The translations under genes were made by a program, and so were the position numbers. A stretch of 26,059 nucleotides of DNA, from NCBI GenBank assembly GCA_038237895.1, contig JBBRYE010000042.1, positions 1-26,059 of the forward strand, in the 5' to 3' direction. Of this stretch, positions 15,596 to 23,739 are shown piece by piece. Every line of letters starts with the position of its first letter. Position 1 is the stretch's first letter. The notes beneath the pieces are model-generated. The model made no database searches and had not been told where the DNA came from. It was given only the letters and a program-made list of their open reading frames with translations. Origin of the DNA: Pseudopedobacter sp038237895. GTDB taxonomy: Bacteria; Bacteroidota; Bacteroidia; Sphingobacteriales; Sphingobacteriaceae.

Positions 15596-16042
15596 TTATC
15601 CTAATAAACTTTTAATAGTTTCTGAAATTGCTTTACCATCGGCTTTGCCAGATAACTCTTTATTTGCAACGCCCATAATTTTACCCATTTCTTTTACAGA
15701 AGTTACATTTAGCTTATCTATTAATCCTTTAATATAGGTGTTTAGTTCATCTTGTGATAATTGCTGAGGCAAATATTTCTCAATTACCTCAATCTCATCT
15801 GCTTCAATTTGATAAAGATCATCTCTATTTTGTGTTTTATAAATATCTGCAGATTCCTTTCTTTGTTTTACTAAACGTTGTAAAACTTTTATTTCTGCCT
15901 CTTCAGTAATATCTTGTGATGCCCCTTTCTCTGTCTTTGCTAGAAGAATTGCAGATTTTATGGCTCTTAAACTTCTTAATGATGTTTCATCTTTGGCCAG
16001 CATGGCCGTTTTAATATCTTGATTTATGGTGTTTTCTAACAT
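15596..16042 (-). CDS. GatB/YqeY domain-containing protein
   Basis: The 148-residue protein consists of the YqeY domain alone. Its N-terminal helix (MLENTINQDIKTAMLAKD) is followed by SLRSLRAIKSAIL, then the conserved LQRLVKQRKESADIYK and EIEVIEKYLPQQL stretches. The C-terminal part MGKIMGVANKELSGKADGKA (118-137) is shared with the tail of GatB in the tRNA-dependent amidotransferase. Stand-alone YqeY proteins are widespread and may bind tRNA; their role is unclear. The gene is flanked by low-complexity DNA upstream and the hydrolase operon downstream. Family membership is clear, function is not. Confidence 0.93.
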   Translation of the reverse strand: MLENTINQDIKTAMLAKDETSLRSLRAIKSAILLAKTEKGASQDITEEAEIKVLQRLVKQRKESADIYKTQNRDDLYQIEADEIEVIEKYLPQQLSQDELNTYIKGLIDKLNVTSVKEMGKIMGVANKELSGKADGKAISETIKSLLG

Positions 16043-16049
16043 GTTTTTA

Positions 16050-16153
16050 ATTTTGAATGAGAGAATGATTGAAAAAATAATGAATGAATAATTGAATTTT
16101 GATTGAAGGAATATAATGAATTAAAAACTAACTAACTAACTAACTAACTAACT
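16050..16153. repeat. AACT tetranucleotide tract (7 copies) with adjacent low-complexity GAAT-rich DNA
   Basis: Seven exact AACT units occupy 16126-16153, preceded at about 16050-16120 by imperfect GAAT/GATTGAA repeats. The last unit overlaps the stop codon (TAG, 16148-16150) of the short-chain dehydrogenase gene, so that gene ends within the tract. The rest lies in its 3' untranslated region and upstream of yqeY. Confidence 0.9.
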
Positions 16154-16915
16154 CTTATTTAAATAATACGGAGAAGCTTGAGCAGTTGGCATAATAATTA
16201 AATCGTTAATGTTTACATGAGCAGGGCGACTTGTGACAAAATAAATAGTTTCTGCAATATCTTTGGCCTGTAATGGCTCAAAACCATCGTAAACTTTTTT
16301 AGCTTTTTCTTTGTCTCCGTGAAAACGAACTTCAGAAAACTCTGTTTCTACAGCTCCAGGATTTATACCTGCAACCTTAATACCAAATTTTAGTAAATCA
16401 ATTCGCATTGCTTGGTTAAGTGCATCAACCGCATGTTTGGTAGCATTGTAAACATTGCCGTTAGCGTAAACTTGTTTACCAGCAATAGAACCTATGTTTA
16501 TAATATGTCCTGATTTTTCAGCAATCATCCAATTAGAAATAATTTTAGAGACATATAGTAAGCCCTTAATATTAGTATCTATCATAGTGTCCCAATCAGA
16601 AAGTTTACCATCTTGTATTGGGTCTAAACCTTGGCTTAAGCCAGCATTGTTAATCAAAATAACTATCTTTTTTAGTTCTGATGGCAAATTATTTAGGCAA
16701 GTTTCTACCTCTTCTTTCTTGCTTACATCAAAACATAATGTTGTTACTTTTATATTAAAATCTTGTTCTAATCTAAGTTTTAGATTTTTTAATTTTTCTT
16801 CTCTTCTCCCAGTAATGATTAAATCGTAATTTTTGGCTGCATATAATTCTGCACAAGCTTGGCCAATGCCAGATGTTGCTCCAGTAATTAAAACTATCTT
16901 ATTTGTAATTGACAT
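16148..16915 (-). CDS. Short-chain dehydrogenase/reductase (YdfG-like)
   Basis: The 255-residue enzyme is a classical SDR. The nucleotide motif TGATSGIG is at 11-18, CFDVS at 61-65, NNAG at 89-92, catalytic Ser143 in NIGSIAG, and Y156-x3-K160 in VYNATKHAVDAL. The sequence around GRREEKL (36-42) with two Arg suggests NADP(H) preference. The pattern resembles YdfG/3-hydroxy acid dehydrogenases (serine or 3-hydroxypropionate type), but the substrate cannot be fixed. Length is typical. It sits alone between yqeY and the dispersed repeat, and its stop codon falls inside an AACT repeat tract. Confidence 0.93.
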   Translation of the reverse strand: MSITNKIVLITGATSGIGQACAELYAAKNYDLIITGRREEKLKNLKLRLEQDFNIKVTTLCFDVSKKEEVETCLNNLPSELKKIVILINNAGLSQGLDPIQDGKLSDWDTMIDTNIKGLLYVSKIISNWMIAEKSGHIINIGSIAGKQVYANGNVYNATKHAVDALNQAMRIDLLKFGIKVAGINPGAVETEFSEVRFHGDKEKAKKVYDGFEPLQAKDIAETIYFVTSRPAHVNINDLIIMPTAQASPYYLNKS

Positions 16916-16969
16916 GTTTGTTGTTTTAAATATTTTAGAGAATAATAATTGTAAAATTAAAAAATATTA

Positions 16970-17069
16970 GGGCGTTTTGACGGGCTTTACACTATATCTT
17001 TTTATTTTTCTTCCTTCCACTTCGTTCCGGATAAAAAATAAAAAGGATGCCGTTCCAATCCCTAACGCA
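16970..17069. repeat. Dispersed intergenic repeat with hairpin core
   Basis: The segment begins GGGCGTTTTGACGGGCTTTAC and ends GATGCCGTTCCAATC followed by CCTAACGC. Between these an ATCTTTTTATTTTT arm (about 16995-17009) pairs with AAAAAATAAAAAGGAT (about 17032-17047). Blocks in the same order occur at 6849-6940. From memory this pattern is abundant between genes of Pedobacter and related Bacteroidota. It lies between porT and the dehydrogenase gene. Confidence 0.7.
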
Positions 17070-17191
17070 ACCTTTCAAATCGCCATTTTAGGGAATGATG
17101 AAAAGGAAATCTCACCTGCAAATAAGAGACGAAATTTTATTTTAATGATAAGTTTATCTAATGTAATTTCCTTATTCTTAAAACAAGATTA

Positions 17192-17953
17192 CTATTCAAA
17201 GTATAAACTAAATACAAAATTTCTTAAAAAAAGTTTATCTATTGGCGAAGAATAAGGATGCTCTTCTCTGGTTAAAATACTTTTTACGCTGTTACTTAAT
17301 TTTATTTCTGGTGAGAGTTTAAAATACTCAAAATATAGATCAAACCCAATGCCCGCTTCATAAGAAAGGAAATTGCGGTTATTTTTTAGTAATTTGGATA
17401 TAGCTATATCACCTACATCATCAGCTTTTTTACCACTAATACCCAAACTGTATTTGGCACCACCAATTAAATAAGCCCTAAAATCTTTACGCCTATCTGA
17501 TTTCAGTTTTAACGAAACAGGAAATTCTAAAGAAGTAGAAGTAACTGTTCTTCTGGTAAAGCCATCTGGCGATTGTGAATCTGCCCTGTCATAAGATGCA
17601 CCATCATTAAATTGATAATCAATAATGCGGTCTGTAAATATAAAAGTTGGGGTTATCCTAAAATTTAAATTTGGAGTAATAAATATATCTGGTAACACAA
17701 AACCAATACCGAAACCAGGATTTTGAATGGAACGAATACTCTTTAAGCCTTTTGTAACTTGTACTCCGTTTTCATAATATGGAAGTTCCCAATCTGTAAA
17801 TTTTTGGATTTTATATTCTGAACTGATGTATTGAAAACTAAAACCAAAATGGATATTTTTTTCATCTACACCTCCACCATAATTACCTTGAGAAAAGGCT
17901 TTTGCAGAAAAAATAAACAATACAAAACTTAAAAGCGTTTTGGTTTTAATCAT
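17192..17953 (-). CDS. porT: PorT-family outer-membrane protein (type IX secretion)
   Basis: The 253-residue protein has a signal peptide (about 1-21, ending AFS-Q). Beta-strand-rich sequence typical of the PorT/SprT group follows: NIHFGFSFQYISSEYKI, PGFGIGFVLPDIFITPNLNF (94-113), SLEFPVSLKLKSDRRKDFRA, AYLIGGAKYSLGI and YEAGIGFDLYFEYFKLSPEI. The chain closes with an aromatic strand NFVFSLYFE. PorT is required for type IX secretion of CTD-tagged proteins. The start overlaps the menG/ubiE stop by 4 bases (17950-17953), and a ubiE-porT pairing is common in Bacteroidota. It could instead be a generic porin-family protein; context and the strand motifs favour PorT. Confidence 0.8.
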   Translation of the reverse strand: MIKTKTLLSFVLFIFSAKAFSQGNYGGGVDEKNIHFGFSFQYISSEYKIQKFTDWELPYYENGVQVTKGLKSIRSIQNPGFGIGFVLPDIFITPNLNFRITPTFIFTDRIIDYQFNDGASYDRADSQSPDGFTRRTVTSTSLEFPVSLKLKSDRRKDFRAYLIGGAKYSLGISGKKADDVGDIAISKLLKNNRNFLSYEAGIGFDLYFEYFKLSPEIKLSNSVKSILTREEHPYSSPIDKLFLRNFVFSLYFE

Positions 17954-18681
17954 TTAGTACCTGTGTAAATGGAACAAATTCCAAACGCCAAAGGTTTACA
18001 TTTGGTATTTTTATAACCTACTTTATCCATCAAAGCCGTAAATTTTTCCCCATCAGGGAAAGCTGCCACAGACTCTGGCAAATAAGAATAGGCACTAGCA
18101 TCTTTAGAAAAAACCTTACCTACCGTTGGTGTTACGTAATGAAAATAGAAATTATAAAGTTGTTTAATAGGAAATGCTTTAGGCTTTGAAAACTCTAAAA
18201 TTACAGCCTTGCCTTTAGGTTTTAATACCCTTAACATATCGGCAATTCCTTTTTCTATGTTTTCAAAATTTCTTACTCCGTAAGCAACAGTAACGGCATC
18301 AAAGGAATTATCATCAAATAAAAGCTTTTCAGAATCTCCCAATTTCACTTCAAAAACATCACTTTTTCCTCGTTTAACTATTTTTTCATCAGCAATATTT
18401 AACATACCCTGAGAAATATCTACACCAATAATTTTTTTGGGTTTTAATTTTTCTAAAGCTTCAAAAGCAAAATCGCCGGTGCCGGTAGCAACATCTAAAA
18501 TTGTTTGGGGCTTATCTTTAATCAATTCATTGATAGCCTGTTTTCTCCAAATGATATCGATACCTAAAGACAAAAAGTGATTTAAAAAATCGTAAGTTTT
18601 AGAGATATTATTGAACATATTAGCCACCTGTTCTTTCTTGGTAAGGTCTTCATTTTTATAAGGCGTAACGTTTTCTGACAT
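17950..18681 (-). CDS. ubiE: Demethylmenaquinone methyltransferase (UbiE/MenG)
   Basis: The 243-residue cytosolic SAM-dependent enzyme carries out the last step of menaquinone synthesis. It has the family N-terminal segment VANMFNNISKTYDFLNHFLS (19-38), the SAM-binding motif ILDVATGTGD (61-70), the acidic VDISQGML, and the YGVRNFENIEKG and LKPKGKAVILEFSKP motifs of UbiE. The C-terminus (TKCKPLAFGICSIYTGTK) matches too. Bacteroidota use menaquinone, so the MenG role is more likely than the ubiquinone one. It is the first gene of a two-gene unit with porT; a -7-like box (18690-18697) lies just upstream. Confidence 0.96.
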   Translation of the reverse strand: MSENVTPYKNEDLTKKEQVANMFNNISKTYDFLNHFLSLGIDIIWRKQAINELIKDKPQTILDVATGTGDFAFEALEKLKPKKIIGVDISQGMLNIADEKIVKRGKSDVFEVKLGDSEKLLFDDNSFDAVTVAYGVRNFENIEKGIADMLRVLKPKGKAVILEFSKPKAFPIKQLYNFYFHYVTPTVGKVFSKDASAYSYLPESVAAFPDGEKFTALMDKVGYKNTKCKPLAFGICSIYTGTK

Positions 18682-18689
18682 AATAAGCG

Positions 18690-18697
18690 CAAAGATA
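18690..18697 (-). promoter_or_regulatory. Candidate Bacteroidota -7 box upstream of ubiE
   Basis: On the minus strand, TATCTTTG fits TAnnTTTG exactly and lies 8 bases before the ubiE ATG, which would give a very short or leaderless transcript. The -33 region lacks a clear TTG, so confidence is modest. Confidence 0.35.
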
Positions 18698-19081
18698 TAT
18701 TTTTGTTATTGATTTGAAGATTCTTGGTATTTAACGTTAAAGGTTTTAGGAAACAAATTGTTTTTAATCGATTTAAATTTAGACCACTTTTGATTAAGCT
18801 TTAATTTAAGTTAAGTTAAATGTTGGGTTAACTATTTTCTAAAAGAAATTCCTTCATAAAAGCGGCATATTCGAGAATGATAGGGCAAGTTTTTTTTATC
18901 TTTTTCGTAAAAAAAGCAGAAAACTTCAAGTGGGTGGCCATTTTCACGTTAAAAACTCCCAATTATTATTATGCTTTATAGGTATTTAAAGTAAAATGAA
19001 AAAATGTTTTTATAACGATTATAATTTAATTTAGATTTTAAATATTGGGCATAATTATAGGAATGCTATTGAATTAAAAAT
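18698..19081. other. Intergenic region between ubiE and the AsmA-like gene
   Basis: This roughly 390-base divergent region holds the promoters of ubiE-porT and of the AsmA-like gene, although I find no clean TAnnTTTG box on the plus strand. It also contains a possible 37-codon minus-strand ORF (18828-18941) and the sequence AAGTGGGTGGCCA (18928-18940), which resembles the GGTGGCCA end repeats of Bacteroidota IS21 elements as I remember them. Nothing else is recognisable. Confidence 0.6.
18828..18941 (-). CDS. Possible small protein of 37 residues (unsupported by homology)
   Basis: An ATG at 18939-18941 opens 37 codons to a TAA at 18828-18830. The product starts MATHLKFSAFFTKKIKK and ends in an amphipathic, Leu/Glu/Phe-rich helix (ILEYAAFMKEFLLENS, 22-37), with a basic half followed by an acidic half. 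There is no known family and no obvious ribosome binding site. It could be a real small protein, the relict end of a decayed gene or element, or chance. Confidence 0.25.
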   Translation of the reverse strand: MATHLKFSAFFTKKIKKTCPIILEYAAFMKEFLLENS

Positions 19082-20911
19082 ATGAAAAAATTTCTTTTTT
19101 GGTTCTCAGGAATCGTTATTGTTATTGCTGCGGGCATTTATATAGGTGGAAAATATTTACAAAGAAACTGGAAACCCTTACTAGAAGAACAACTTAAGAA
19201 AGCAGTTATTAATTCTACAGATAGTTTGTACAAAATAGAGTACAAAAATATTGATGTTAATCCTTTAAATGGGAATTTAAAATTAGTAGATTTTAAGCTG
19301 ATTCCTGTAATGAGTGTTTATCAAAAGCTTAAATATGCAAGAAAAGCTCCTGATAATTTATACCACTTATCTGTAGATGCGCTTGTAATTAGAAATGCAA
19401 ATGCAAAAGAAGCGGTTAAAACAAAAAAACTAAACATTACAGATATTATTATTGATCACCCTCAACTTGAAATAATTAATGAGAGACAATCTTATAATGA
19501 TACAGTGGAGGTTAAAAAGCCTAAAAAAAACCCATACCAATTAATAAAAGACATTTTTAAAGAATTAAAAATCAATACGATAAAATTGCAGAACATTGAT
19601 TTTACCTTTATAAACAAAAGCAATAAAATAGAGAAAAAAACTTCATTAAAAAACCTAAATATAGAAATTAACGATTTGTTGATTGATTCACTTTCTTCAG
19701 AAGATAAATCACGAGTTTATTATACAAAAAACGTTCAGCTCAATATTAGCAAATATCAAATTGCCACTCCAGATAGTTTATATTATGTTAAAATGGATAA
19801 TCTTAGTTTTTCTACACTTAAAAATGAATTAGAATTAAACGATGTTAAATTAGAACCTCGTTTGGATAAGGTTTCTTATTTTAAAAAAGTAGGCTACGCT
19901 AAAGACAGATTTGATCTTGATTTTAAAAACATCAAAATACAAAACATCAATTTTGATCTATTTTTAAAACAGCAGCGGCTTTTTGCACAAACTTTATCAA
20001 TCAATAAAGCTAGGGTTGATGTTTACAACAATAATGCTTATCTAAAACACAGATCAGATAAAACAGGTAAGTTTCCGCATCAGCAACTTTTAAAATTAGC
20101 GTTGGATATGCGAATTGCGAAATTAAATCTAAATAATGTGGCAATTAGCTATTCTGAATTTGATGCTAAAAGTAAAAGAACTGGTCGCATAGATTTTAAA
20201 AATGTTAACGGAACAATTTATAATGTGACTAACGATAGTGCTTCTTTATCTAAAAATAGTGTGATGAAAGCGAACTTAAAAACCAGGGTTTTTGGAGTTA
20301 TCCCTGCTGATTTAACATTTAAGTTTTTTATGCTAAGTAAAGATGGTGCTTTTGATTATAGCGGAGTTATTGGTGCTTTTGATGGTAAAGTTGTAAATGA
20401 GATTGTGAAACCTTTAGGCATGGCAGAAATAAAATCGGCTAATATTAAAAAAATGGATTTTAATGCAAGTGCTAATCAAAATATAGCTAAAGGAAGTGTA
20501 AAATTTTATTATGATGATTTAAGTGTTAACATATTAACCAGAGAAGATGATGGAAATTTAAAGAGCATGGGATTTGCATCTACGCTAGCTAATAAATTTA
20601 TCATTAATACTCAAAATCCATCTAAAAAAGGAATATTTACAACTGGTCGTATTTATTACCAAAGGCCTGTTTATGCTTCATTTTTTAATTATTTATGGCA
20701 ATCTTTATTTACTGGAATAAAAGAAAGTGTTGGCGTAAGCAGAGAGAAGGAAGATAAATTAAGAAAAACTGCAGCAAGGGTTGGTAGTATAGTTGCAGAT
20801 GCTAAAGATGCCTTCTCTTCTATAAAAGAAACATTAAAAGAAAGAAAAGAAAAAAGGCAATTGAAAAGAGAAGATAAAAAGAAGCAAAAAGAATTGGAGA
20901 ACCAAAAATAA
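19082..20911 (+). CDS. AsmA-like / DUF748-type membrane-anchored protein
   Basis: The 609-residue protein has one N-terminal membrane helix (about 4-22) followed by YLQRNWKPLLEEQLKKAV, as in AsmA-type proteins. A very long stretch of alternating beta-strand sequence follows: NIDVNPLNGNLKLVDFKLIP, LNITDIIIDHPQLEI, IKLQNIDFTFI, IAKLNLNNVAISYSE and NVNGTIYNVT. This pattern fits the beta-helical groove proteins that span the periplasm and are thought to carry lipids toward the outer membrane. The C-terminus (about 575-609) is a strongly charged Lys/Arg/Glu segment (KERKEKRQLKREDKKKQKE). It is one of two complete plus-strand genes. The fold call is moderate; the role is inferred from the superfamily. 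Confidence 0.75.
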   Translation: MKKFLFWFSGIVIVIAAGIYIGGKYLQRNWKPLLEEQLKKAVINSTDSLYKIEYKNIDVNPLNGNLKLVDFKLIPVMSVYQKLKYARKAPDNLYHLSVDALVIRNANAKEAVKTKKLNITDIIIDHPQLEIINERQSYNDTVEVKKPKKNPYQLIKDIFKELKINTIKLQNIDFTFINKSNKIEKKTSLKNLNIEINDLLIDSLSSEDKSRVYYTKNVQLNISKYQIATPDSLYYVKMDNLSFSTLKNELELNDVKLEPRLDKVSYFKKVGYAKDRFDLDFKNIKIQNINFDLFLKQQRLFAQTLSINKARVDVYNNNAYLKHRSDKTGKFPHQQLLKLALDMRIAKLNLNNVAISYSEFDAKSKRTGRIDFKNVNGTIYNVTNDSASLSKNSVMKANLKTRVFGVIPADLTFKFFMLSKDGAFDYSGVIGAFDGKVVNEIVKPLGMAEIKSANIKKMDFNASANQNIAKGSVKFYYDDLSVNILTREDDGNLKSMGFASTLANKFIINTQNPSKKGIFTTGRIYYQRPVYASFFNYLWQSLFTGIKESVGVSREKEDKLRKTAARVGSIVADAKDAFSSIKETLKERKEKRQLKREDKKKQKELENQK

Positions 20912-20970
20912 TAGCTAATTAATCTATTCTAAAATTCTTATTTTAAATACAAATTTTTAAAAATACACCT

Positions 20971-22029
20971 TTATTTAAAAGGATTCGAGAATTTAGGATC
21001 TGTATTAATGGTTTCATCAGTTAATGTATTCAGGAAACTCATCATATCTTGTACATCTTGTGGAGCAATAGAATGTTGAGGAATAGATCTCAAGTTTGTA
21101 CCTGGTGCACCGGCCATCAACATTGTTTGAACGTTTAAAATACTTCCATTATGGAATAAATTTGTTCGGTTTAAAATATTTCTTAAACTACTCGATTTAA
21201 AACGGTTAGTTCCATTAATCCCAGAATCATTATTATCGGCTAAGCCAAAACCTTGTACTGGATTGCTTGTAATAAACATAGGTGGAGTATGGCAACTGGC
21301 GCAAGTTTGAACACCTGGACCCCCTGCATTTAAAAACAATTGTTCCCCTCTTGCTTCGGAAGATGTAAAATTTGATTTACCATCTTTAACTAAATCGTAC
21401 TTTGATTGATAAGTAACCAAACTTCTAACATACTGAGAAATAGCTTTAGATATTTTAATAGAATCTATGGTAGTAGAACCGTAGGCTTTCAAAAATAAAT
21501 CTGGATAATAATCCATCGATTTTACTTTAGCTTCTAATTCATTTAATGTTAAACCCATTTCTATGTGATTTTGGATAGGTTGTAAAACTTGTGCCTCTAA
21601 AGAATTTGCTCTTTCATCCCAAAACATTTTACCATTTTGATAAAAGCGTAAGTTTAAAAGCGACATTGAGTTTCTACTTGTTTTAGCACCATTAAATCCA
21701 ATACTCAAAATTTCACTATCATCAAAAGAAAGTTCAGGTTTATGACAACTGGCGCAACTTATCGTATTATTTTGGCTCAGATGCTTGTCATAAAATAAAA
21801 CCCTGCCCAAAGTAGCACCATCATTTGTTAAGCGATTATTTAAAGGTGTATTATCTGTATTTGCTAAAGCTAAAGAAACATGGTTTGGATAAGAAACAAT
21901 ATAACTATACGGAGATATTGGCAAAGTAGGTGTCAATTTATCGGTAGTAATAGCAGTATTATCTTTTGCGCAAAACTGAAATAGACACACAATAAAGATT
22001 ATAGATGTTACAATAAATAATTTTCTCAT
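20971..22029 (-). CDS. Lipoprotein di-haem cytochrome c peroxidase (MauG/CCP family)
   Basis: The 352-residue protein starts with a type II signal peptide ending FQFC, giving Cys20 as the likely lipidated residue. It has two c-type haem motifs, C92-A-S-C95-H96 in the N-terminal domain and C243-A-S-C246-H247 in the C-terminal domain. The diagnostic family segment MFWDERANSLEAQVLQPIQN (135-154) and FKSSSLRNI (277-285) are present. It should reduce hydrogen peroxide, or oxidise a protein or small substrate, in the periplasm. Both haems need cytochrome c maturation (ccmE/ccmF are at 3832-6698). It is transcribed alone: about 300 bases precede it and the plus-strand AsmA-like gene converges on it. 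Confidence 0.93.
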   Translation of the reverse strand: MRKLFIVTSIIFIVCLFQFCAKDNTAITTDKLTPTLPISPYSYIVSYPNHVSLALANTDNTPLNNRLTNDGATLGRVLFYDKHLSQNNTISCASCHKPELSFDDSEILSIGFNGAKTSRNSMSLLNLRFYQNGKMFWDERANSLEAQVLQPIQNHIEMGLTLNELEAKVKSMDYYPDLFLKAYGSTTIDSIKISKAISQYVRSLVTYQSKYDLVKDGKSNFTSSEARGEQLFLNAGGPGVQTCASCHTPPMFITSNPVQGFGLADNNDSGINGTNRFKSSSLRNILNRTNLFHNGSILNVQTMLMAGAPGTNLRSIPQHSIAPQDVQDMMSFLNTLTDETINTDPKFSNPFK

Positions 22030-22326
22030 GCTGTTTCTTAGTTTTAGGACAATAATATTTAATTAGGCAATTAAAACTTTAAGTTTTTAATTTAAGTTTA
22101 TTTTATTGCTTTAAAATAAATCCGTTAAGATATATACCTTACCCTAAATATATTGTCTAAAATTTTTGAGAAAAGATTGAAAGGTACTTTTTGTGATTAT
22201 AACTGCTTTTTTAAAATGTTAATATATGATTATACAAATCAATTTACATACTATGCGAATCCACAGAAGGTTCTAATAATTATGTTTAGTTTTTTGAATA
22301 CCTATATCAAATAATTTAATTTATTA
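22030..22326. other. Intergenic region upstream of the cytochrome c peroxidase gene
   Basis: This very AT-rich stretch of about 300 bases lies between the sialate esterase stop and the peroxidase start and must hold the peroxidase promoter. I see no clear TAnnTTTG box, strong hairpin or ORF. A TTTTAATTTAAG/CTTTAAG-type set of short inverted A/T words occurs near 22070-22110. Confidence 0.6.
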
Positions 22327-23739
22327 TTATTCTGCCCAATCATCTGTTCTAAAAGACGAAGCCGGTAAACCAGCAGTATTAAATAAAGTTCCTTTAAGAA
22401 AGTTTTTCCAGCCATAGCGTACCGCAACCGGGTTTGCAACATCCGTGGAAGAAACTTCTAAAATACCCCTATTTGTTAAAGTAGCTTTAGCAGGTTTAAA
22501 TATTTTATCTTCCCCGGCTATTTCAAAATCAGATAGTTCTTGTCCAAATGAGCTTAAAACCATTTCAGAGTAATCAAAAGATACAATTGCCTTATTCTTA
22601 TCTATTATTATCGACTTGTAAATAGGTCCAGTATAAGAAATTCCTTTAAACCCATAATCTTTAGCTAAAGCCCATAATGCTAAACGCTCGCCTACTTGTG
22701 TTTTTTGCGAAGGATGAATAGAGTTAAGTGCTCCAATATCTAAAGTAGAAACCATACCAGTATTTTTAACAGTTAGCATTGTTTTTAGCTGCACCTCTCT
22801 TAAATAAGCTGAGTTTCCGATTTTGTTATAGATATAAGGTGCAATTTGCACAAAATAGAACGGCATATCTTCTTTCATAAATTTAGATCGCCAATTATTA
22901 ATTAGCGCTGGAAAAAGTTTTTGATATTGGGATGCATTGTTGAAATTACTCTCTCCTTGATACCAAATAATACCTTTAAAAGTAAACGGAATTAATGGAT
23001 TAATCATGCCGTTAAATAGTACTGTTGGTGTGTTTTGATTTACACTTTTTGTAGAATCTACAGGTAATTTAATTTCGCTAAAACCTTCCTTTAAGGTTTG
23101 ATTATCTGTCCATGATTGTGCAAAAGTACCACCCCAATCGCTAGTGACTAAACCTATAGGTACGTTTAAATTTTCATTTAACATTTTACCAAAAACATAA
23201 GCTATTACGCTAAAATTTGGTGTGTTTTCTGGCGAGGCAGATAACCACTTCCCTTTACAGGTATCTAAAGGTGTTTTAGATATTTTTTTAGCCACATCAA
23301 ATAATCTGATCTGATTATTACTACTTTTTAAAATTAACTGGTTGCTATTTTCTACTGGCTGACCTATAAATCCTTTAACCGGCATCTCCATATTAGATTG
23401 ACCAGAACAAAGCCAAACTTCACCCAATAAAACATCATTTATGTTTATAATGGAGCTTCCCGTTACTTTTATTTGATAAGGGCCTCCTTCTTTGTTGGTA
23501 ACTAAAGTTGTTTTCCATTTTCCGTAGGAATTGGTAGTAGCCATTGCTTTCGCTCCCCATGTGGTTGTAATGGTCACCTTAGCGTTTGGCTTATCAAAAC
23601 CGAAAATTGCAATTTGAGCATTGCGCTGTAAAACCATGTGATCGTCAAACAAAGAAGCTAATTTTGTTTGTGCCTTTAATTGGCCGGCACAAAAAATCAT
23701 GACAAAAGCCAGAATTAAATGGTTAATTTTTTTTCTCAT
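22327..23739 (-). CDS. Sialate O-acetylesterase (SGNH hydrolase)
   Basis: The 470-residue protein has a signal peptide (about 1-23, ending LKA-Q). It begins LASLFDDHMVLQRN, as in the sialate O-acetylesterase family. The SGNH nucleophile is in LCSGQSNMEMP (110-120, Ser115), followed by SVIAYVFGKML, VTSDWGGTFAQSW, and GIIWYQGESN (about 255-264). The catalytic His is probably in IHPSQKTQVG. The enzyme removes O-acetyl groups from sialic acid or from other acetylated glycans in the periplasm. There are no sialidase, SusC/D or glycoside hydrolase genes beside it, so the glycan is not identifiable here. The length is typical. It reads away from the small cytochrome gene at 24039. Confidence 0.92.
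   Translation of the reverse strand: MRKKINHLILAFVMIFCAGQLKAQTKLASLFDDHMVLQRNAQIAIFGFDKPNAKVTITTTWGAKAMATTNSYGKWKTTLVTNKEGGPYQIKVTGSSIININDVLLGEVWLCSGQSNMEMPVKGFIGQPVENSNQLILKSSNNQIRLFDVAKKISKTPLDTCKGKWLSASPENTPNFSVIAYVFGKMLNENLNVPIGLVTSDWGGTFAQSWTDNQTLKEGFSEIKLPVDSTKSVNQNTPTVLFNGMINPLIPFTFKGIIWYQGESNFNNASQYQKLFPALINNWRSKFMKEDMPFYFVQIAPYIYNKIGNSAYLREVQLKTMLTVKNTGMVSTLDIGALNSIHPSQKTQVGERLALWALAKDYGFKGISYTGPIYKSIIIDKNKAIVSFDYSEMVLSSFGQELSDFEIAGEDKIFKPAKATLTNRGILEVSSTDVANPVAVRYGWKNFLKGTLFNTAGLPASSFRTDDWAE

Noticed and set aside
16050..16153. CRISPR array or larger satellite
   Set aside because: Units are 4 bases with no spacers, and the flanking GAAT-rich part is imperfect low-complexity DNA.
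16977..17255. Plus-strand ORF of 92 codons
   Set aside because: It starts within the dispersed repeat, runs against porT's 3' end, and shows no recognisable protein pattern.
18928..18940. Intact insertion sequence near TGGGTGGCCA
   Set aside because: There is no transposase gene and no second end, so at most a relict can be suggested.
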